Below, piece after piece: positions 6,348-10,795 of a DNA stretch of 10,795 nt (its first letter is position 1; each line of letters opens with the position of its first letter). A program made the position numbers and the translations under genes. The stretch comes from a bacterium (lineage in GTDB: Bacteria > Chloroflexota > Dormibacteria > UBA8260 > Bog-877): positions 1 through 10,795 of the forward strand of contig JAKABA010000131.1 of NCBI GenBank assembly GCA_021802115.1. The letters run 5' to 3'. The notes below the pieces were generated by a model. The model searched no databases. It saw only the letters and a list, made by a program, of their open reading frames with translations, and was not told where the DNA came from.

Positions 6348-6377
6348 ATGTCCCACCCCAGTCTCAACCGGTGCTGA
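6348..6377 (+). CDS. Possible 9-codon leader ORF (MSHPSLNRC), or the displaced true start of the transporter
   Basis: ATG at 6348 sits exactly 6 nt after a TAACTT hexamer, where the leaderless start is expected. It reads MSHPSLNRC and stops at TGA 6375-6377, overlapping the transporter GTG (6371) by 7 nt. Two readings compete. It may be a real leaderless upstream ORF coupled to transporter translation by termination-reinitiation. Alternatively, one C may be missing from the CCCC run at 6356-6359: adding it gives MSHPQSQPVLIGAFW..., joining this ATG directly to the transporter frame. I cannot decide from sequence alone. Confidence 0.35.
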   Translation: MSHPSLNRC

Positions 6378-7324
6378 TCGGAGCGTTCTGGCCGGTCCGG
6401 CACCGGCTGCTGCCGTGGGTGGTGGTGGCCGCCCTGGTAGCACTGGCCGTCCCCCGCGCGGCCTCCGGGCTGGGCGGGCTGGTGCCGGTGTTCCTGGCCG
6501 GCCAGGTGCTCGGCGTCGCCCTCAACCTCACCCCAGGCGAGATCCGCGCCGCCGCGCGGCGCCTGCACCTGGTGGGATTGGCGCTGCTGTGCCAGTGGAC
6601 GCTGGTGCCAGCGCTCGGCCTGGGGCTCCACCTGATCGCCCCCAACCCGATCATCGCCGCGGGGATCCTCATCTGCGCGATCTCACCGGCGGAGATCACC
6701 AGCGGGCTGATGGCCACGATCGCGGGGGGTGACACCGCCATCGCCACCGCCTGCATGGCGGGGTCGCTGGCCACCTCAATCGTGCTCACCCCGCTGTGGC
6801 TGGCGGTGGGGCTCGGGCCCGCTGCTCACTTCAGCCCCACCGCACTGGGATCGGAGCTGGTGCTCTCGGTTTTGATCCCGCTGCTGGTGGGGGTGAGCCT
6901 GCGGGCCGCCTTCCCCGCCCTGGCCCGGTGGCGGCATCTCTTCCTCGACCTCAGCGCCGCCTGCCTGGTGCTGGTGGTGCTGGCCGGAACCTCGAGCGCC
7001 CGTCCGGTCCTGCTGTCCGCGGCGATCGGAGCCACCTTCGGGCTGGTCGTCCTGCTGCTGCTCGGAGCCGGCGCCATCGGGTTCGGCCTGGGTAGGGCGC
7101 TGCGCCTACCCCACCGGCAGGCGGCCGCCATCGGGTTTCCCATCGGGATCCGCGAGTTCGGAGTGGCGATCGCGGTGGCGCTGGCGGTCCTGCCTCGAGC
7201 CAGCGCGGTGGGCGGGGTCTACGGGATCGTCATGGTGGCGGCGGCGGGCACCCTGGCGACCCGCCTGGGTACCCGGGCGGAGCGTCGGATGACCCAGGCG
7301 GGTGAGCGAAGCCCTCAGCGGTAG
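6371..7324 (+). CDS. BASS-family (bile acid:sodium symporter-like) membrane transporter
   Basis: 317-residue, very hydrophobic protein with about 9-10 predicted helices (approx. 13-32, 35-52, 68-88, 94-112, 122-145, 160-180, 190-207, 212-240, 260-278, 280-298). It shows the BASS inverted-repeat layout. The first crossover region reads ICAISPAEITSGLMATIAGG (101-120), where the family has SPGG-T-x-N. The second reads GFPIGIREFGVAIAVALA (255-272), where sodium-coupled members have an E-x-G-x-Q-N segment. Those Na+-site Glu and Gln/Asn residues are not conserved, so ion coupling and substrate are open. The GTG at 6371 is the first start in frame, since a TGA at 6341 closes the frame upstream. No Shine-Dalgarno precedes it, and an out-of-frame leaderless ATG lies at 6348. 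The 3' end overlaps dnaE2, encoded on the other strand, by 10 bp. Confidence 0.82.
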   Translation: MLIGAFWPVRHRLLPWVVVAALVALAVPRAASGLGGLVPVFLAGQVLGVALNLTPGEIRAAARRLHLVGLALLCQWTLVPALGLGLHLIAPNPIIAAGILICAISPAEITSGLMATIAGGDTAIATACMAGSLATSIVLTPLWLAVGLGPAAHFSPTALGSELVLSVLIPLLVGVSLRAAFPALARWRHLFLDLSAACLVLVVLAGTSSARPVLLSAAIGATFGLVVLLLLGAGAIGFGLGRALRLPHRQAAAIGFPIGIREFGVAIAVALAVLPRASAVGGVYGIVMVAAAGTLATRLGTRAERRMTQAGERSPQR

Positions 7325-10300
7325 TCGTGAGAGGCCGATGTCGCACCGAGCCCGGTGGGGACGGGTGGAGGCAGCAGCTTCTGCACCATCAGGCTCGCCA
7401 CCCCGTCCGCCGAGCGCAGCACCCCCTGGGCGACGATCAGAGGCTGGTGGCTGGCCAGCCTTCGGTTGGCCAGATAGACCTGCGGAGTGAACACCAGGTC
7501 CAGATGTCCGCTCTCGTCGGCCAGGGTGAAGAAGCGCATCCCATGCGCTGCCGGGGGGGCTTGCCGGGTGATCACCATGCCCGCCACCACCAGCCGGCTG
7601 CCGCTGCCGCGGGAGCGCGCCTGGGCCAGCGGGACAACCCCCATCTCCGCCAGCCGGGAGCGCACCAGGGCCACCGGATGCGGACCGGTGGTGAGCCCCA
7701 TCACCGAGTAATCCGCCACGGTCTTTTCCGCCTGGGAGAGCTCGGGAAGTGCCGGGGGGACCGCGGGCAGCGGCAGCAACAGCCCCTGGACCGGGGCTGC
7801 CCTCTCCCTTTTCTCGTCGAGCTCCTCCTCCACCGGCTTAAGTCGCCACATGAGCTTCCTGCGCGACTTCTCGAAACCGTCGAATGCGCCGACCTGGATC
7901 AGTGCCTCCAGCACCGCCCGGGGCACCTCGGTGCGCCTCCAGAAGTCCTCCGGGGATGAGTAGGCGCCCAGCTCACGCTCCTGGTCCAGCCGCCGCCGCA
8001 GCGCATCCCCGATCCCCTTGACGTAATTGAAGCCCAGCCGCACCCCGATCGAACCTCGGGGATCGCGCTCCAGCCGACAGCGGCTGCGGCTGCGGTTGAC
8101 ATCGATCGGCAGCACCACCACCCCGTGGCGGCGCGCATCCTCCAGCAGCACCGAGGGATGGTAGAAACCCATCGGCTGATGGTTCAAGAGCCCAACCAAA
8201 TAGGCGGCCGGATGATGCAGCTTGAGCCAGGCGGTCTCGTAGGCGGTGCGGGCGAACGCCGCCGCGTGACTGCGGCAGAAGCCGAACTCCGCGAATCCCC
8301 TAACCGCCTCGAATAGCTGGACAGCCACCCCGGGCGGCACCCCCTGAAGCGCGCAGCCGCTCAGGAAGTCCTGCTCCAAAGAGGCCATCTCGACCCGGGA
8401 ACGATGGCGGTTCATGGCCCTTCGGAAGCGATCCGCCTGACCGGCGCTGAAGCCGGCGACTCTCATCGCCACCTCCATGATCTGCTCCTGGTACAGGATC
8501 ACCCCCAGGGTGTCGCGCAGAATCGGCTCCAGCAGCGGATGGAGATAGGTCACCGGCTCGCGGCCCTGGCGGCGGCGCAGGTAGGGATGGACCGCGTTCC
8601 CCTGAATCGGACCGGGCCGGATGATCGCGACCGCGACCACCAGGTCGTTGAACTCCCGCGGTCGGGAGCGAGGCAGGGTCTGCTGCTGCGCTCTCGACTC
8701 CACCTGAAACACGCCCACGGTGTCCGCTTCGGCGCACATCGCGTATACCGCGGGATCGGCCAGATCCAACTTCTCCAGCTCCGGTCGGGCGCCCTCCACA
8801 CGCTCCACCTCCGCCAGGGTCTCCTCGACCACTGACAGGGTGCGCAGCCCCAGGAGGTCGATCTTGATGAGGCCGAGGTCCTCCACATCGTCCTTGTCGA
8901 ACTGGACCACCACCCGACCATCCATCGAGGCCCGCTCGAGCGGGGCTATGTCCCAGAGCGGCTCCCCGGTGACCAGCATCCCGCCCACGTGAATCGAGAG
9001 ATGGCGAGGGATCCCCAGCACCTGCTCCACCATCTCCGCGAACTGCCGCCACGGTGCTGCGCCCAGCACCTCAGCGGGGAGTTCTTCGGCCACCTCCAGC
9101 ACCTGTTCGATCAGGGGTCGGTGGTCCTCCGGCCGGCTCGCCTCGATGGCCCGGCCCAGCTTCTCCACCCAGGTCAGCGGCAACCCGAAGACGGCCCCCA
9201 CCTGCCGGATCGCCATGCGCAACCGGAAGGTGATCACGGTGCAAACCATCCCGGTGCGGTCCTGACCATAGGTGTCATAGACGTGCTGGAGGAGCTGTTC
9301 CCGATGGGCCGACGAGATATCGATGTCGATGTCCGGAGTCCCCTCCATCTCCTCATGCAGGAAGCGCTCAAAGAGCAGGTGATGGGCAAGCGGATCCACC
9401 CTGGTTATGCCCAGCAGGTAGGCCACCAGACTGTCGGCCGCCGAGCCCCTGCCCTGAGCGGGGATACCCTGCCGACGGGCGAAGTCCATAAGTTCGAAGA
9501 CGATGAGGAAGAATTCCGCCAGCCGGCACTTGGAGATGACCTCGAGCTCGTGTCGCAGACGCTGTGCCACCTCTGCTCCGGCCGCCGGGTAACGGGTGGG
9601 CACAGCCCGCTGGCAGAGCCGTTCCAGGTAGGCGTCGGGGCTCTGATCCCCGGGCACCTTGAAGCCCGGAAACCGGCTGTGGCGAAAATCCAGCCTCAGC
9701 TCGGCGCGTCCGGCCAGCTCCCGGGCACCCTCCATCGCCTTGGGATAGGGCAAGAGCTCTCCCAACTCTGCCTCAGAGCGCATCCAGTGTTCGTGGTTGG
9801 GTAGGAGCAGGCCCAGGCCGGCAGCCTCCTCCAAGGTGCAGCTGTGGCGGATCGCGGTGAGCACATCCAGCAGCCTGCCCTGCTCGGAGCGGGCGTAGCG
9901 CGGCGCTCCGGAGGCCACCAGCCGCACCCCGGTCCGCTCGGCGCAGGCGGCGGTCTCAGCCGCCAGCCAGTCGTCGCCAGGATGGAGGTGATGCTGGAGG
10001 CAGAGCCTGAAGCCCCCGTTCGAGAAGGCGTCCGCCAATCCGCGCGCGGCCGCATCGGCCGCGGCGCGATCGCCGCGCCGGAGAGCTCGGCTGATCGGGC
10101 TGTGCGGTCCCCCCGCCAGCACCACGCACCGGTCCAACCCCGCGGGGTCAACCACGGAATCACCGGACTCCGGGCGATGCCGAAGGCGTTCCCGGATTCC
10201 CTGCGGTAGAACTGCGTCCCGTACCTCGTGGTTGGGGTCGCCGGCCGCGGCGACCAGCAGCCGGTCGAGGCCGCCCAGCCGCAGGCGAGGAGCCCCCTTG

Positions 10301-10608
10301 ACCCCTGCCATCTGGGCACGGCTCACGGTGCGGCAGAGCTGCTGGTACGAGGGGCGATCGGTTGCCAGAATGACCAGCCGGCCACCGTCGGAGAGATCCA
10401 GTTCCGCACCCACCAGCGCCGCCAGACCAGCCCGCTCGGCTGCCCGCACCAGCCGCACCGCCCCATAGAGCCCGCCCCGGTCCACCAACCCCAGGGCCGA
10501 CATCTCGAGCTCAACCGCCCTCTCCACCAGCTCCTCGGGAGCGCTGGCCCCCTCGAGGAAGGAGAAGTAGGAACGAGCCCAGCACTCCCCAAAGCCCGAC
10601 CTGCCCAC
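7315..10608 (-). CDS. dnaE2: Error-prone DNA polymerase III alpha subunit, DnaE2 type
   Basis: Catalytic subunit of the mutagenic translesion polymerase that normally works with ImuA'/ImuB after DNA damage. 1097 residues, the usual DnaE2 length. Domains: PHP-like at 10-280, whose FSFLEGASAPEELVERA (15-31) is typical; PolC palm with GRGSAADS (386-393), PDIDIDIS (425-432, catalytic Asp426 and Asp428) and KIDLLGLRTL (582-591, third catalytic Asp584); fingers with IRPGPIQG (663-670) and LYQEQIMEVA (705-714); the DnaE2 hallmark GLLNHQPMGFYHPS (806-819); HhH-type GFNYVKGIGDAL (859-870); C-terminal OB fold about 1006-1079. The palm is intact, but the PHP metal ligands are replaced. The frame is open to an ATG at 10671. 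I chose GTG 10608 because a TATCAT hexamer ends 6 nt upstream and homology begins at GFGECWARS. A LexA-like dyad overlaps the promoter. imuA/imuB are not adjacent. Confidence 0.95.
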   Translation of the reverse strand: MGRSGFGECWARSYFSFLEGASAPEELVERAVELEMSALGLVDRGGLYGAVRLVRAAERAGLAALVGAELDLSDGGRLVILATDRPSYQQLCRTVSRAQMAGVKGAPRLRLGGLDRLLVAAAGDPNHEVRDAVLPQGIRERLRHRPESGDSVVDPAGLDRCVVLAGGPHSPISRALRRGDRAAADAAARGLADAFSNGGFRLCLQHHLHPGDDWLAAETAACAERTGVRLVASGAPRYARSEQGRLLDVLTAIRHSCTLEEAAGLGLLLPNHEHWMRSEAELGELLPYPKAMEGARELAGRAELRLDFRHSRFPGFKVPGDQSPDAYLERLCQRAVPTRYPAAGAEVAQRLRHELEVISKCRLAEFFLIVFELMDFARRQGIPAQGRGSAADSLVAYLLGITRVDPLAHHLLFERFLHEEMEGTPDIDIDISSAHREQLLQHVYDTYGQDRTGMVCTVITFRLRMAIRQVGAVFGLPLTWVEKLGRAIEASRPEDHRPLIEQVLEVAEELPAEVLGAAPWRQFAEMVEQVLGIPRHLSIHVGGMLVTGEPLWDIAPLERASMDGRVVVQFDKDDVEDLGLIKIDLLGLRTLSVVEETLAEVERVEGARPELEKLDLADPAVYAMCAEADTVGVFQVESRAQQQTLPRSRPREFNDLVVAVAIIRPGPIQGNAVHPYLRRRQGREPVTYLHPLLEPILRDTLGVILYQEQIMEVAMRVAGFSAGQADRFRRAMNRHRSRVEMASLEQDFLSGCALQGVPPGVAVQLFEAVRGFAEFGFCRSHAAAFARTAYETAWLKLHHPAAYLVGLLNHQPMGFYHPSVLLEDARRHGVVVLPIDVNRSRSRCRLERDPRGSIGVRLGFNYVKGIGDALRRRLDQERELGAYSSPEDFWRRTEVPRAVLEALIQVGAFDGFEKSRRKLMWRLKPVEEELDEKRERAAPVQGLLLPLPAVPPALPELSQAEKTVADYSVMGLTTGPHPVALVRSRLAEMGVVPLAQARSRGSGSRLVVAGMVITRQAPPAAHGMRFFTLADESGHLDLVFTPQVYLANRRLASHQPLIVAQGVLRSADGVASLMVQKLLPPPVPTGLGATSASHDYR

Positions 10609-10614
10609 TCCACG

Positions 10615-10620
10615 ATGATA
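10615..10620 (-). promoter_or_regulatory. -10 hexamer TATCAT, leaderless start of dnaE2
   Basis: TATCAT matches TATAAT at 5 of 6 bases and ends 6 nt before the GTG at 10608 on the minus strand. It lies inside the longer ORF that begins at 10671, so if it is the promoter the longer start cannot be used. Confidence 0.5.
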
Positions 10621-10621
10621 C

Positions 10622-10633
10622 AAACAAATGTAC
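10622..10633 (-). promoter_or_regulatory. LexA-like box GTAC-ATTT-GTTT in the dnaE2 promoter
   Basis: On the minus strand GTAC-N4-GTTT matches the Gram-positive SOS box core GAAC-N4-GTTC at 6 of 8 positions. With its flanks it also matches the cyanobacterial-type RGTAC-N3-D-GTWCB at all but one defined position. It starts 1 bp upstream of the -10 hexamer TATCAT, where a bound repressor would block RNA polymerase. dnaE2 is a classical SOS gene in other bacteria. The region is A+T-rich against a G+C-rich background, so a chance dyad is possible. Confidence 0.4.
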
Positions 10634-10643
10634 TGATTGGCAT

Positions 10644-10650
10644 GAGGAGA
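10644..10650 (+). promoter_or_regulatory. Shine-Dalgarno GAGGAGA for the DUF429-like gene
   Basis: GAGGAGA lies 10 nt before the GTG at 10661. It is one of the few good ribosome-binding sites in the window and supports the GTG start. Unlike its neighbours, this gene therefore seems to have a leadered transcript. Confidence 0.5.
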
Positions 10651-10660
10651 GAATCGCAGC

Positions 10661-10795
10661 GTGGCCATCACCTACCGGATCGACTCGACGGTCCTGGGAG
10701 CGGACGGGTGCCGTGGAGGTGGCTGGATGACGGTGGTGCAGCCTGACCGCGAGCGCCCCCAGCTGCTCCATCTGCCCACCACAGCCGCCCTCTTC
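10661..10795 (+). CDS. DUF429-like protein, N-terminal fragment (runs off the right edge)
   Basis: A GTG-initiated frame is open for 45 codons to the window end. It starts with a short polar lead and then STVLGADGCRGGGWMTVVQP (9-28), which resembles the DUF429 N-terminal signature GVDGC-x-GGW followed by a beta strand. DUF429 proteins have a predicted RNase H-like fold and no firmly established role. One extra Gly is present in the GGGW part. A good Shine-Dalgarno (GAGGAGA) precedes the GTG. It is divergent from dnaE2, and the two starts are 52 bp apart, so they share a control region. With only the first fifth or so visible, family assignment is tentative. Another frame from ATG 10642 stops at 10746 and has no recognisable motif. 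Confidence 0.55.
   Translation, partial: MAITYRIDSTVLGADGCRGGGWMTVVQPDRERPQLLHLPTTAALF

Noticed and set aside
10609..10671. N-terminal extension of dnaE2 to the ATG at 10671
   Set aside because: The 21 added residues have no counterpart in DnaE2, cover the -10 hexamer and LexA-like dyad, and overlap the start of the divergent gene.
10228..10746. A 172-codon plus-strand frame antisense to the dnaE2 N-terminus
   Set aside because: No motif. It covers conserved dnaE2 codons and ends inside the DUF429-like frame.
1..10795. Defence system, prophage, insertion sequence or CRISPR array
   Set aside because: No transposase, integrase, terminal repeats, repeat-spacer pattern, nuclease-helicase cluster or composition break was found on either strand.

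Overview
The window is GC-rich (roughly 70% G+C by eye), densely coded bacterial chromosome. It holds ten recognisable protein genes plus one possible mini-ORF. I see no rRNA, tRNA, CRISPR array, insertion sequence or phage gene. A menaquinone-type UbiE/MenG methyltransferase, an F420-type luciferase-family oxidoreductase, a DnaE2 polymerase and GTG/ATG starts preceded by a -10-like hexamer with no leader suggest a high-GC Gram-positive-like or Chloroflexota/Dormibacterota-like soil bacterium. The phylum is an inference; no marker gene here settles it.

Layout. Minus strand, 1-2695: menG/ubiE (its C-terminus runs off the left edge), an MTAP-family nucleoside phosphorylase translationally close to it, then an endonuclease/exonuclease/phosphatase (EEP) protein. 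Plus strand, 2776-7324: an LLM-class flavin/F420 oxidoreductase, a four-helix membrane protein overlapping a DUF836-like glutaredoxin gene, a three-part GT2 glycosyltransferase-GtrA-GAF-like fusion, and a bile-acid:sodium-symporter-family (BASS) transporter that may be preceded by a 9-codon leader ORF. Minus strand, 10608-7315: dnaE2 (error-prone DNA polymerase III alpha), overlapping the transporter tail-to-tail by 10 bp. Plus strand, 10661 to the right edge: the first 45 codons of a DUF429-like protein, divergent from dnaE2.

How the parts fit. These are mostly independent housekeeping or accessory units, not one pathway. Two links are worth attention. The nucleoside phosphorylase/menG pair could connect purine-nucleoside cleavage with menaquinone synthesis. 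The dnaE2 promoter carries a LexA-like dyad, consistent with SOS control.

The most general signal is promoter architecture. Six transcription-unit starts have a TANNNT hexamer (TATACT, TAGAAT, TAAACT, TAGACT, TAACTT, TATCAT) ending 6-8 nt before the start codon, which predicts leaderless mRNAs. A seventh start (2776) has a weaker version. This pattern also decides the starts chosen here for the phosphorylase, EEP and dnaE2 genes. The most unusual protein is the GT2-GtrA-GAF fusion.
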